Assembly: GCA_963277665.1 (NCBI GenBank)
Contig: CAUJRU010000137.1
Span: 1,116,001 to 1,180,000 of the forward strand
DNA length: 64,000 nt
Direction of reading: 5' to 3'
Source: Viscum album
Taxonomy: Eukaryota > Streptophyta > Magnoliopsida > Santalales > Viscaceae
A model generated the notes under the pieces. It worked only from the letters and a program-made list of their open reading frames with translations. It searched no databases and was not told the origin of the DNA. This document shows positions 1-12,039 of the stretch, piece after piece (position 1 is the first letter of the stretch; each line of letters opens with the position of its first letter). Made by a program: the position numbers and the translations under genes.

Positions 1-478
1 ACATGTTAGGGTCAGTTAAATAAATTTTATTCTAATTTATAAAGTTTTTATGTCTTTCAAAAAAATCAAATACTAAATAGTGTCAAAATTGACATAATTG
101 AGTTTTTAAAACAAATACTATATTATTAATTGATATAATATTCCTAAAAATATAAAGCTCAGCCAAAGGACTTAGATAAGGTTATATATATTAATAATGA
201 ACCACATGAGGTTATAGTGGCTTGTTATAGTAATTTTATTAACCATATAATATAAAAATACAAAGAGACATGGTAAATGTCAAACTATTTAACAAAGACT
301 TAAATCTAAAAGACAAGTTTAATATGATGACCTAAACCTCTCTAAAACCTATTTATTGAGATTTTTTAGACACATACTCACCTTAGACTACAAATAATTC
401 ATTTTTGAGCCATTAAAAACCAAAAATTAGTTTATTATAAAATAATATTTCAAGATTTTCCTAAAGTGACCCTCTCCT

Positions 479-492
479 CCCTTATAAAAGGG
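479..492 (+). promoter_or_regulatory. TATA box of giant LTR copy A
   Basis: CCCTTATAAAAGGG, followed by a C/T-rich stretch typical of a plant transcription start region. The same position in the minus-strand copies holds CACTATAAAAAGG (copy B) and CACTATAATAATG (copy C). This marks the U3/R transition of the LTR. Confidence 0.6.
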
Positions 493-832
493 CACTTCAC
501 CTTCTCTTAATTTCAAACCTCCAAATCCATTTGGATCGGCCAAACCCTACCAAATTATCCTCCCAACATTCCTCCCTTCATCCTAGAGTCCATACTTTGG
601 TGAAAAATCCAACCTAAGGAGCCCTTTTGATCAAATCAAAAGGAAGAACCCGAAGAAGAGGTAAATATTTCATCACCTCTTTCAAGTTCTTTTCTTCTTC
701 CACTTACTCTTTCTTTTTTGTTTCCATTATAAAATGATAACTCCATTATATTATATATACTGTGATGTTATTATAAAAATGTTACAACCATATTCATTAT
801 TCTATCCAACCTATAAATGAAAAAGTCACTAT

Positions 833-864
833 ACGTGCGTACGTACGGCTTACCGTCTCCACGT
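833..864 (+). other. Conserved CpG-rich hairpin, copy A1
   Basis: Stem ACGTG (833-837) pairs with CACGT (860-864) around a 22-nt apical region: CGTACGTACGG followed by CTTACCGTCTC. Inside it, ACGG and CCGT can pair as a second short stem. The same block recurs at 1024-1055 and, inverted, at 55759-55796 and 61996-62027, each time with a 22-nt apical region. It lies downstream of the TATA box and so would be transcribed in element RNA. Confidence 0.7.
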
Positions 865-1023
865 CATGGTGTAGTGTGTTATTCAAACACTTAATTATTT
901 TGGATGAGTATAATAATGAATATAACTGATTTAAATTATAAACAAAAAATTTTAATTATTATCTATATATGATATACCATCCAATTACATATGATTTCAA
1001 TATTAATATAATGATATTGTCGC

Positions 1024-1055
1024 TTGTGCTTACGTACGGATTACCGTCTCCACGA
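1024..1055 (+). other. Conserved CpG-rich hairpin, copy A2
   Basis: Second copy of the block in the same LTR, 191 bp after the first. Stem TTGTG (1024-1028) pairs with CACGA (1051-1055), including one G-T wobble. The apical region is again 22 nt: CTTACGTACGG followed by ATTACCGTCTC. The sequence between the two copies is ordinary AT-rich LTR. Confidence 0.65.
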
Positions 1056-2673
1056 ACACGATGAGATTCATTCCCCATCATAATCATTCAAGAATAATTT
1101 TCATTTTATCATTAAAAATAATGTTTATGAAAATAATATCATTATTTATACAAATTAAATATTTCCTATCCATAATAAACATAGCTTACATAACCAAGCA
1201 TATAAAGGAAAACGAATCACTTAACACCCAAAACAATGATACTACTGAAATATTATTAACAAATCTATATTAGAGAATCATATATGATATCATATTTATG
1301 TATATAGTTATTATATAATTTAATATCAATGTTTTATCTATTATATATGAGGTTAACATAACATCGACTAAGGAAAAGTACAAGTTAAGGGTTAATTCTA
1401 TAATCTCTTTACTTATCCGAGGTTGTTAATACGTAAGTATCAACTAGGACCTCTTTATTATCCACATCCGTGTATTCTTAAAAATATAATTCAATTTTTT
1501 TTACTATTTAATAGACTATGGGAGAAAATTATTTATACCCTTATTTGACCATATATTTTTTGAAAGGAATCTTTCCATCGTTTTCCAAACAGGGTACTTT
1601 ATAACTTTTTCGACAAAATTAAGATAAGAATGTCTTTTTTTAACTTATACAGCGGGTGCATATATTTTCCACCATTATATCATCATCCAAGCTTCCCATA
1701 AAAGCTTATAATAATATTTTAAACATAAATGTTTTCTTTTATAATTATATGACTTTTAAATGATTTCAAAATAGAAAGAGATATTTCTCAAAAAAAAGTT
1801 TTGATTTTATCTATATCAACATAATTTGATGGATTTTAGGATTATTTGAAGTTAATTTATTATACAAATATTCCATATTTTATTAAAGGTTTTGTGATAT
1901 GTTTGACTGTGGATGTATTATTTTTACACCATTCATGGTTTATGGATAAAGTATTGACATTTACTATGCTAGTTTTAATATGAATGTTTATGTTATGTTT
2001 AAACCTTTTCATACGAGGAATGCATTGGACTTAGTAAGTGATGGGTGGATCCTGCTATAACTCCTTGATGCATCGGTATGTCTCATGAGACAAACTAGTG
2101 TCTTGGCACAAGGCCTTGAAAAAATATTATTTGTAGCCTTGGCACATGGCCTTGACTATGTGGTTATGAAGTCTGGCATTATGCATCCCATCATTATGAA
2201 AGTGGCTATTGATATTGCATGTGATTATTCGACTAGTAGAATATCCATGTGAATATGTAAATGGAATTATTTGATTTTATCTTTTCCATATTATTCTTAA
2301 TTTTAGGTTTAAAATTCTTTTGTTTTATTTTTATACATTTCCTTAAATGTTTATGCTTATTTATGAAAGTTTCCTCTATATTTTTATCCTTACTGAGCAT
2401 CTGAGATCACCCCTTTCTATATTTTATTTTTCCCGGGATGTGAAGAATTATTTTATGGTTGACCTGCAGGGATAGGCTAAGAATATAAGTGTGTTCAAAA
2501 AGTGAAAAAATGTTGTTGATGCTTTTATTTCATGATGTAATTTAAAACTTATGAATGTAGCTAGTACTTCAAGGATACTAAACTGATCAGTCTTTCGGGA
2601 CATGATTCCTTGTATCATGTCACTTTTATGTAATAAAGAACCGACTCTGGGTAACTGGGGTCGGGGCATTACA

Positions 2674-2929
2674 AATTTTTTTAGGAAATTACTTTTGATG
2701 TTATCAAATCACTTTAAATGGATTATTTGATTTAACTATTTTTATTTCAAATACAACAAATGGGATGATATTAGATACTAAAAAAGGCTTATTCTACTTG
2801 GAACAAATATTAATGGGCATGATCTTCATTCTTAAGAAGAAAATTAGAACAATATTCCCAACCTGAAAGTATCTATTTATATTGATATGTCTATCATTAA
2901 ATGATATGTATTTCTCTTTATAGAAAATT
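2674..2929. other. AT-rich spacer
   Basis: Between the end of giant LTR copy A and the first recognisable integrase sequence of the Athila-type relic. It probably includes the 3' part of that relic beyond pol. I see no gene, tRNA or clear repeat boundary in it. Confidence 0.4.
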
Positions 2930-2939
2930 TAATTTTCAT

Positions 2940-3250
2940 TTTCCTTCCTCTTTATCTCTTCTAGTTCCATCATCTGTAGTTTCCTTTTCTCTCCATCCTT
3001 TATAAAATCTAGATTTACTCTCTTTAAAACCCTGTAGTATTTGTGATATAGCTCAACAACTAAGTGACAATCCTTATATAAAATAATCTATAATGGGACA
3101 TACCTATGGTTTTTTAAAGTATCCATATATACTCGCAATGAGTCTTCAAGTTTTTTCTCCAGTATTCTCGGCTTTCTTTCATTATTCTTTCTAATGTCAT
3201 CTTAATATATCTATTTGACACCTCCACATGCCCATTTTTTATGGGTGGTT
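2940..3250 (-). pseudogene. Athila-type integrase, C-terminal half (relic)
   Basis: Minus-strand translation gives NGHVEVSNRYIK near 3190-3235, matching the family motif NGQVEVSNREIK that contains the last catalytic glutamate of the DDE integrase. Further on, near 3010-3075, it gives HLVVELYHKYYRVLK and then VNLDF, resembling the conserved region after the integrase core of Athila elements (HLPVELEHKAYWA, then LNFD). It ends with ELEEIKRKE near 2950. Frame changes are needed between the segments, so no functional protein is possible. Confidence 0.7.
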
Positions 3251-4619
3251 GGAAGTAAAGGTATTATAGTACTCTATATATATATATTCATATGTTTTTC
3301 CATGCTATTTTTATAAAAAATGTGTTCCTTGATTACTAATTATTTATTAAGGTAGTCTAAACCTACACAAAATATTGTACCTTAAAAACTAAATAATAAA
3401 TCTTGCATCATTAGTTTTGTTTTCTTGTGCTTCAATATACATAGAAACATAATCTAATACTACCATGTTATAAAAAAATTCAAATTAAATAAGAAATATA
3501 CCCATGGAATCTAATCCCCATACATAAAATATCTCATAAAAAATCCATGATTGTTAGGTAATTTCCTTCCTCTTAATAATTCCTTTAATAATTTTGAAGC
3601 TTTGAAATGATTTTAAAAAATCATAGGAGCCTCTAAAAATTTATGACCAAAATAAAATTTCTATTAAAACTTTTATAGTCATTCATTTTGGTGCAAAAAT
3701 AGACTCTACATACAAGTTTATGAAAAAATTAAATCATAGATTTTACCTATTCCTTTAAGATACATCTTCTAATAACTTGGTCACTAATATTTTTCATAAA
3801 TAAGTATCCTACTAAATATAATGATTTTAATTGGATTTTATCTTAGAAGTTATATTCTTATTAAATTAGTATGATACCTTTTATGTGCCTATATAATTGA
3901 CCAGGTTAGTAGACCAAGGAACATGGGTGTATTAGTAAAACTAAGGAGAGAATCATTTAGGGATACCTCAACAAGTGGTTCTATCTCAGGGGTATGGGGA
4001 AGACAACTCTTATGATTTTAAAGAACATTCTCCCAACCCTTATAATATCTAATTATTAAGTAAAATTTTTATATACATTTCATCTGCCTCACTAATCCTA
4101 TCATTACATCAACATTATTGATCAAATACATGAGTACTAGATGATCAAAATAAACAGTTACTTTGCTATGTGATAAATATGATCAAAATTTAACTAAATA
4201 AGTAAAAATTGAAAAAACTACTTATAAAATATTTTGTAATTGTTTTGGGACATATCGAAATTTTTTTAAGTATAGGCTATCACATAGGAGTGTCCATTGG
4301 ATTTTTAGATCAACAGTTCCCCCACAACCTTACTAGAAGCAACATAAAACATCTCAAAGTGTTCATTCCAATGAGGTGGATAGATTATATGGGTTTTGGT
4401 CAATAATGATTTAATCCTATCATAAGATATCTTGTACGAGTCATCAAACATGAAATAAATTTCCTTATTAAGTATGTTTGTAAATAGAAAATAAAATTTT
4501 CTAAAGACTTTAATAAATATTCAATAAAAACAAACATGTATAAAAATTTATGTAATGTGTCTCACAATTGTTGGATAAGGTACTGTATAGTTGATGTCAA
4601 AGTATTTATCAAATTTAAT

Positions 4620-5230
4620 TCCAAATATAGAAATTATATTGCGTAAGATAATTATTTTTTCACCATGAAATTTCAATTTTTAAATTTTAAAACTAGATTT
4701 TTTTTCAATATATATCTTTAAAACATTTACCATGTTTTTAAGATAAACTTAGAATATTATTCCATAAATTGTAAAATACTAAAAAAATATATCCAGATAC
4801 CTCTAACTCAATTTTAAAAATATACTAAACACACATAAATGAAAGGTACACAAGTAATTTCCAATTTCAAGGGTAATCCTTCGATAAGTAAATAAACAAA
4901 TGAGATAGGTGAAGGTGGATTTATCTTGGTATATTAAAACTCTAGGAACCTAAAAATACCCAAAAAATACATCAACAAGTAAATAAATTTCTTATATAGT
5001 CTCCTAAATATCTGGTCTATAAATGGAATTGGAAAATTGTCTTTTTGGTTCATATGATTTAATTTCCTATAGTCAATGTAGACCCTACAACAGTTTTGGA
5101 TCCTAGTGGGTACTATATCATTATTTTCATTTTATACAAGGATGAATATAGTATTTTTTGGTAAAATCTAAATGGGACTCACCCATGAGGAGTCTAATAT
5201 GGGGTATGATTCTCAGTCATAACAGTATAA
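4620..5230 (-). pseudogene. Athila-type reverse transcriptase (relic)
   Basis: Minus-strand translation near 5057-5110 reads PTRIQNCCRVYIDYRKLN, the start of the RT domain, where Athila elements have a tryptophan before R-V-C-I-D-Y-R-K-L-N. It is followed by a form of KDHFPLPFIDQ (here KDNFPIPFIDQ) near 5010-5040. The downstream palm region is too decayed to show the catalytic aspartates with certainty. The order RT then integrase towards lower coordinates fits the minus-strand orientation. Confidence 0.7.
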
Positions 5231-7499
5231 GAATTTATTTTTTTACAACTTCCATAAAATCTATGTTTAGTATTCTTTAGGGATTTCTCACTGGTAAAGT
5301 CTTACTTTCTAGGAGAATCTATCACACACATATGGTGGGATAGATTACTTGAATGTATCTAAATGAGTATATAATTTCTTAAGTTTTTTTTGAAAATTCC
5401 AGTAACTGATGCTCTTGATTTGGTTTCATATTGTTTGTAATTATAGTTATTTTTTCATTTCCTTTAAAGAAATTATATTTTATGATAGAGGGAATCACCT
5501 TTAGTTTCAATTTAGGATGGGGAGGGGGTTCTCTAAAGATGTTTTCAACTCCCTATTCCCTATGTTCATAGCTTTCCCATTTAAAAAAAATTCAATTCCA
5601 TATTTGAGTAAATCATCAAAATAAATATCATATATCTCCTCAAACTGTCTTGTGCATAAAACTATTTCCTGATTTTTCTCATTTTAGAAAAACATTCATT
5701 ATGAAAGTTAGATGATTCAAGGGATTGTCTTAGTTGAATTATTTCATCAAACATTTACATTTCTTCCTAATAACAATAATTAATTTTAGAAAATGGTAGT
5801 GTAAAAACAAGTTTCTCATCATGTGGGTATTTTATTGAATGTAAAATGAAAATTTCCACTATCTCTTCCCCAAAATCCATTTAATATGTTCCTTTATGAA
5901 AATTTATTATGGTCTTAATATCCTTTAGAGATGGATTACCTATAATGATAGGGGAATACATTTTAACTCTTTATTATTACATGTATAGAATATAAAATTC
6001 TTTTGGGAACAATAGTCTATTTACTCATAATATAATATCCTCTTATACTCTAACTATGTAGGAAATGGTTCAATTGGATATTTATACAAAAACTATAGTT
6101 TGATTATATTCCCCTATCTATAGGTAATAGTATATTTATTTAGTGATGAAATTAATCAATTATATCAAATCATAAAATTAATTTATAAAAGTGAACTATC
6201 TTATGGTGTAAGGGATAATAAATTTAATTGGGTATTGACATTTTATAGGTAGTTGGGTGGATATTAGATTAGAAAAAACACTACTGAAACTCACTTTTTC
6301 AGGAATTTGAAATTTCCTCGTCATGGTAAAAAAAAAATTAAGAAGAATTGAATATATTGTAATTTATTATATGGAATCCAATAAAAAGACATTGACTTCA
6401 ATTTTCAAAGTTTCTAATACCTCTTATAGTAATTACTCTTCACTGGTTCTCTTTGGGGGGGGGGGTTATTCCTATAAGTTCATGAGGTCGGGGTAGTCTT
6501 AGGTCCTCTATATTGACATTTCCCTTATATTTTTATTTTCATTGGACTTATCTCTATAGGTACTTTCTCTTATTATTTCTTATCAGGGATAGATTCTTAA
6601 TGATCCATGGGATGCCCCATTTTTGGTTCAGTCACCAATGGTGATTATTTACTATTCGTCACTTCCTTACCACTCCATATAGAAATAGAACAAAAATTTA
6701 CCATTAGGTTATAAATTAATTGGGTAGGGGGATTACCTAATCCATTATTTTCCAAGTTATTAAGGGTATATATAATCTATCCAAATTTTTCTTTTAGGTA
6801 CTTCAACTTTGGGTTTTATATTGTGGGAATGTATTATTGGTTGGTTTGAGAGTCCAAAAGCCATCTCATCTGGTCCTTCATGAAGTGTTCTTTATTTTTT
6901 CCTTATTGGTAGATTTTAGAGGGATAATAATTGTGTCTCGAAAATGGGGGTGGCTATAATGGTTGTTAAAATGACTGTTGATAAGGTGTTCTTTGAGTCT
7001 ATTGAATTTTATCTTCATAATGATTTATAAGGTAATATTTAAATCCTTGGTTGATGATTAGTTGTTGATGTCACTACCATTGATACATGAACTCACTTCA
7101 CTCTTGAACATGATGGAATAAATTAGTAAAGTGTTCTAGATAATGGAAATATGGAATGATATTGGAGGGTGTATGGAAAGTGATTTCTCCCAAACCTTGT
7201 TCAATTATAACTACCCCACAAGAGAATTTAGTTCATCATGTTTAATTTCAAGTAAAGGATTTCTAGAACTCTTTACATTATGCAATACTTGAATATTAGA
7301 TTTTATACCCAATTTTTGGGAGAATTATGAGTCCTCTATGTCATAAATTTATATTTAGTAGTTGTCTTAGCAATTAGTGATCCTCTAGAATAGTCATAAA
7401 AAAGGTTTCAATCATTTTCCAAGAAAAGTTGAAAAAATAAAACAAAGAAATGATGGACTTTAGAAGTTAGTGTCAGTAGGATGATGTTAATAACATTAA

Positions 7500-8130
7500 T
7501 ACTTTTCTAAAATCATAAATATTTTCTCTAATTGTTTTTTTATCCTATCGATCTCCTTCCTCATCTAGGCACTCCTTGAACTAGGGAAGAATTTTGGCGG
7601 AAGACCCTCTAAAATTCATCAAAGATAGTGAATTATATAGGCTATAAGATATATATCCATTCTTTATCTGATCATTTTAAGGACAACAAAAAGGTATTCA
7701 TACTAATTTGAGCCTTGTGGAATACTTTAGTATTGATGATATTATAGAAATCTTTAATTACTTTTAAATTCCCATTGAGATACTCTCATGATAAACCATG
7801 AAATATAGAAAATAATCGTATTATTCCTATAATAAAATCATAATTGTATAGAGTATTCAATTATAATATCCACTAATTATTATTAAAATTAGGTGAATAA
7901 ATATCTCTAATGATAATATTCAATTTATGGATATTATTTTATAGTTTTTCACTTTCTAAGGTGGATCTAGTAATAGAATAAGAGGAGGATGTAAAATCTA
8001 TAAATGATACTATGAAAAACTCCATCTCCTCTTGCTCAATGATCCTTAGATTTATATTTATTTCTAGTATTTGTCTTTAAACATCTAGATCAAAACTAAT
8101 GAGGTGATTTGAACTAGAACTAGTTATGTA
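7500..8130 (-). pseudogene. Athila-type gag (relic)
   Basis: Minus-strand segments resemble plant Athila gag. Near 7590-7680 the translation has KEWIYIL with FTIFDEF and VFRQ downstream, corresponding to the family block KEWxYSLPPxSI..TFDEL..xFLxKFFP. The remainder (7700-8130) is low-complexity and interrupted by stops. This call rests on one recognisable block plus its correct position relative to RT and the possible primer site. Confidence 0.45.
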
Positions 8131-8254
8131 TCAAAACTCATTTTAAATGAAAATATACAAAATAATAACTAAAAACAAAAACATTGGATTGGATTGCCTC
8201 TACAAAAATGAAATTAGGCTGATTAAGATCCTTTCATGGGGATCTTATAAAAAA

Positions 8255-9452
8255 TGTTTTGAACCCTAGTTTAATATTTTAAATTGTGGGGCATTGGTTT
8301 TATCTTTATAGGAAGGTGTTTTTAGTGTCATTTTTCATTTATTGAGTTGGTTCATCATGTGTTAAGAATGTGATTTAATTGTTTTAAAACTCAGTTTTTA
8401 GAAGTAGTGTCCTAACCTTGGTTATCCTCACACTTTTTTGATTAAATCATAATTAAAATTTAGCTCTAATACTCTCTCTAAAATCATATTAGACCTAACT
8501 AATCACCCTAGCATATTGATTTCAACTTGAATAGGGAAGTAAAATAACCAATTCATCTATTATCTTTCCATCTTAGTAGTCAAATATTTCAAATTTCATA
8601 TGGATAAACCCACTTATCACTATCACAACTAGTAAAGATGGTCCATGTGTCATATGTGTGAAAAACTAAGAGTGAGAAAAGTAGATATTGAGTTATATGA
8701 GCATTGAAAATATCCTATTATATAAATAAATCAGGAACTTTTAGATAAATAGAGAAAAATCGATTGATAATTAAAGAACATAATTCATTAATTAGGGAAT
8801 GAAGAGATTATCTGTGACTCTACCAAAGAAGGTTCAATGTTCCATTAGCTGGGATTTTATAATAAAGAATTGAAATAGAAAATCGAAACAATATCCCTCT
8901 CAATAAATCAGTTGAATCCATCCTATAACATAGAAGAATAAACTTCTTAAATATTTTCTTATCATACTCTTTCATACATTATCAGATTGAAAACCCATAT
9001 GTTTAGAAAAGACACATTCTTCGCTGATTAAATTCTATTATTCCAAAATAATTTTTTTTTCAAGTGCCCATATTTCATTCCCTCAATGGATTCCACATGA
9101 ACAAAAAAAGGGTCTAAGTTCTTCAGTAGGGAGTTTAAAACATCCTCAACTCGAATTTGATACAAAATTAACACCTTTATATTATGTTGTATGAGTGACA
9201 TATAGAATTATAGGATAATCCTTGCTCAATTGGAGTAGAATAGAGAAGTTTTCCATTAATTTTTTCAATTCCACTTAAATTAAGAATTTTAGTTTTCAAT
9301 CCTCTTTTGTAAATTTTACAAAGGAAAAATTCATACATGAGGGAAATATACTATGGGGAGGAAAATAATATGTGGGGTTATTGTGGATTATAATATATTA
9401 TGGACTTGTTGGTAAATCCATACACAATTTTGGAAGTAGGAAAATATCATAT
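8255..9452. other. AT-rich stretch left of Gypsy-1
   Basis: No coding signal. It may hold the 5' LTR of the minus-strand Athila-type relic, or part of the 5' LTR of Copia-1, which the Gypsy-1 insertion would then have split; I could not decide between them. The last part, about 9340-9457, contains imperfect repeats of GGAGGAAAATAATATG and GGAAAATATCATATG type. These recur on the far side of Gypsy-1 at 19524-19740. Confidence 0.35.
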
Positions 9453-9457
9453 GTGTG
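9453..9457. repeat. Target-site duplication of Gypsy-1, left copy
   Basis: GTGTG immediately before the 5' LTR; the same five bases follow the 3' LTR at 19524-19528. Five bp is the normal size for Ty3/gypsy integration. The local GT-rich context makes a chance match possible but unlikely. Confidence 0.75.
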
Positions 9458-11758
9458 TGTAAGAACCAGAAATTCCATGTATTTTTTTTACATTATTTTG
9501 GATTATTACGAGTCTGCGAAAGTTGACGGTGCGTGATTCTGAGGCTCGGTGTGCCCGTAATGGAATTTTGAACTTTTTTAAGGTACGTTCAGTAAAAAAC
9601 AATTCCTATACCCTCTAATGCTTCGTTCATATCAATTTATTCAGAGGATAAACATCCAACTCAATAGAATTTGAAATCTGGGAGCCGTGTAGCGACAATG
9701 TCATCCCGGGAGGCCCGAAGGCATGAGTGGAAAGGAAAACAGACCACTGAAGCACACCCGGTGGGCCATAGAAGGTTCCCTGGTGTGAAAGTTCCGAAAA
9801 CGGTTTCCATAAAGCAAAGATGGTGGATGATGATCACCAGTCACAATGGAGGGTGGCACCGCTCGACGCCCGAGTGGTCAGACCAGCGGCCGACAACGGT
9901 TGGCTGCAGAGGTAGGAGGTGGCGCGCCATCAAACTCAGCGGTGAGATAGTCCACAACTCGAATCTGTGGTGAAGGTAGGGACCCACACCCTATAGGTCC
10001 CATAGATGACGGGGTGTTACCACGTGGCACCTCTAATTAAATGAGCCGAACGGCTCTTTGAGCCATTTGGGATTGAGGGGGGTCGCGGATTTAATGTTGT
10101 AGTTGAGGCGCAAGGGACCCGCTCCCTGTGGGTCCCATGGGTAATGAGGTAGTGCCACCTAGCGCCGCTAATAAAGGGGCAAAGCGACTCCTTTGAGACA
10201 TTCGGCAGGCGAACCACACATCCCCCGCAGGGGTCGCGCCAGCCAGCGGGCCGAGCTACTGCTACTCAACCCAATCGGGACAGTCCAGGCCTGTTCGGGC
10301 CAAGCCAGTCTAGGCCGGTTTTGGCAGGGTTGGGCCGGGCCGGATCGAACCTGGGCGGGGTCATTTCAGCCCAGGTCAGGTCGGTCTGACCAGGTCGGAC
10401 CGGACCCAGACCCCTCTCGGGCCCAGAAACACTTAAAAGGCTGTATCTTGCGAACCAGACGTCCGTTTGACAAACTATCTATGGAATTGGAATCCTTGGA
10501 GAGAGAGGATCCTTTTGAGATACTTCATGATATTTTGGGGGTAATTTTGAGTATGGTTGGGTTGGATTGACCTCAAATCCAACAAGGCCCTCAAACTAAA
10601 ATGCCATTAACTTACAGATTGGGCATCCAGTTGACGCGTCATCTATTGCATTAGAACCCTTATGAAGTGGCAGTTCAATGGGTTAATTATTCATGGGACT
10701 TCGTACCAGTTTAAATAAAAATGATGGATTGAGGAGCGGTTTCTCCCAGTGACAAGTATACTATGTGTGGGAATCCTATGTCTGGCTGAGACGTGAAGAA
10801 TGAAGAGTGATTCGGTATGAATCTACACCGAGCGATTCTGTATGAATCACCACCCAGAAATTCTGTGTGAATAAGAAACCAGTGATTCTGTGTGAATCAT
10901 CACCTAGAGATTTTGTGTGAATCAGCACCTAGGTATTTTGTGTGAATCAGCACCTAGCGATTCTGTGTGAATCAACACGGAGCGATTCTGTGTGAATCAC
11001 AACCCAATGACTCTCTGTGAATCAGCACCTATCGATCTTGTGTGTGTCTTACGGGGGTTAGTACCTATCGATCCTATGTGGATCTTGCGAGGGTTAGTAC
11101 CTATAGATCCCGTGTCGGTCAGTAGTAGTGCCTCTTGACAGAGTAAGGTGATCTAGCCTTACAGCTATTCATCTGTACTACTGTACTCAGTTATACCTGG
11201 TTTGAGCTGTGTCTTTTTATTTGTGATTTGTGATTGAGATCATGATTTTAGTTTTCCTTTGTAGAATTCTGAGAGACCTTCGGGGGTCTCGGGGTCCCTA
11301 CTGGGTATTGTTATACTCACCCCGGCATAGGCTTCGTCTGCACCTTATTGTGTCTTGTGGAGACGACGGGTAGACTTCACTGAGACTTGGGAGCTAGAAC
11401 CTAATAGTGGAAGATAGTGATGGTTGACATGGAGAGCTGTGGAGAGGAGATGTACCTACCATTCAAGTTGGATCCCTAGTGGATGATCCCAGTACATGTT
11501 TTCATTTTTCAGTTGTAGTTGTATCTTTTCAGTTGGGCTTGTATTCCAGCCCCTTACTTTTAGTACACACTTTTACTACAGCAATTTTACTTCATGGTTG
11601 AATCTTGTTGCCTTACAGTTTTTGTGTTTGTATAGATTTAAAGGAAATTCCTTCTTGTTTTAGGCATACACCTTTATAGTGCTAGTCTCCAACCCCTATC
11701 CTATAGAATGTGGGATTGGGGTAGTCACGACATGGGCCTCGGGGGATGGGTCATGATA
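9458..11758 (+). repeat. Gypsy-1 5' LTR
   Basis: Begins TGTAAGAACC and ends GGGTCATGATA, where the partner LTR has GGGTCGTGACA, so the terminal CA has mutated to TA. It aligns with 16608-19523 but lacks about 640 bp present there between about 16755 and 17395; the junction is near 9600-9610. It contains a GC-rich block (about 10200-10450, runs of GGGCC and GGTCGG) and a 25-bp tandem array (10806-11050). Confidence 0.9.
10806..11050 (+). repeat. 25-bp tandem repeat array in Gypsy-1 5' LTR
   Basis: Nine full units of 25 bp plus a partial one. The unit core is GATTCTGTGTGAATC, itself an inverted repeat (GATTC/GAATC around TGTGT), followed by AGCACCTAGC-like spacer. The following bases (GATCTTGTGTGTGTC, GATCCTATGTGGATC) continue a degenerate form. 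The matching array in the 3' LTR is at 18572-18810. Confidence 0.85.
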
Positions 11759-11761
11759 AAG

Positions 11762-11774
11762 TGGTATCAGAGGA
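11762..11774 (+). other. Gypsy-1 primer-binding site
   Basis: TGGTATCAGAGGA three bases after the 5' LTR matches the complement of the 3' end of initiator tRNA-Met (TGGTATCAGAGC). It fixes the orientation and the 5' LTR end. Confidence 0.85.
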
Positions 11775-12039
11775 GTCTATTCTATCAAAGATCTAGGACT
11801 CTGATCTTTCCAATGGAGCTATAATGTTATGTTTTTTGAGTGTGGTTTTCAGTTTGGGGAGTCTAGTGTTGGTGCGGCGACTGACACATCCATACTTCAA
11901 GACCCATAATTCTGATTTCTAACTCGGTTCCCAAAAACACTAATTGCGTGTGTTTTGGAAATGTTTTTACATGATCTTTTTTGAGTTAGATCACCAATTG
12001 TAGCATTTTGACCGTAGAACACCTGTTTTTTTCAGGATT

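Larger units (their letters stand above)
1..2673 (+). mobile_element. Giant LTR, right part (copy A)
   Basis: Right-hand part of a very long LTR; its left end lies outside the window. The end reads GGTCGGGGCATTACA at 2673. It matches in layout two minus-strand copies at 54262-58332 and 60496-64000: a TATA box, a GT-rich splice-donor-like site about 178 bp downstream, a CpG-rich hairpin block, and a terminal CATTACA (mutated to TATA in the others). TATA box to LTR end is about 2190 bp here and about 2260 bp in the other two. No tRNA primer-binding site follows 2673, so this is either a solo LTR or the 3' LTR of an element lying to the left. No coding sequence is recognised; the short reading frames here are not credible genes. 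Confidence 0.75.
2880..8250 (-). mobile_element. Decayed Athila/Tat-type Ty3/gypsy element
   Basis: Read on the minus strand, this stretch has the gag-RT-integrase order of Athila-type gypsy elements, with many stops and frameshifts. Gag-like sequence lies near 7.5-7.7 kb, RT near 4.6-5.2 kb and the integrase C-terminal half near 2.95-3.25 kb. A sequence at 8227-8246 (minus strand AAGATCCCCATGAAAGGATC) is a possible decayed form of the tRNA-Asp-type primer site usual for this clade; if so, the 5' LTR would start just to its right. LTR boundaries could not be placed and no duplication was found. Pol spacing is close to that of an intact element, so decay has been mostly by substitutions and small indels. 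Confidence 0.65.

Noticed and set aside
4209..4406. 65-codon plus-strand open frame
   Set aside because: Opposite strand of the Athila-type pol remains, no resemblance to known proteins.
6455..6465. Run of eleven G in the Athila-type relic
   Set aside because: Isolated homopolymer with no associated structure; could also be a sequencing artefact.
10806..11050. Regular 25-bp repeats, at first sight CRISPR-like
   Set aside because: Units are contiguous without unique spacers, lie in both LTRs of a plant retrotransposon, and are imperfect; this is an LTR tandem array.
11762..11774. tRNA-like TGGTATCAGAG sequences as possible tRNA genes
   Set aside because: Only the 3'-end complement is present, directly after LTR ends; these are primer-binding sites.
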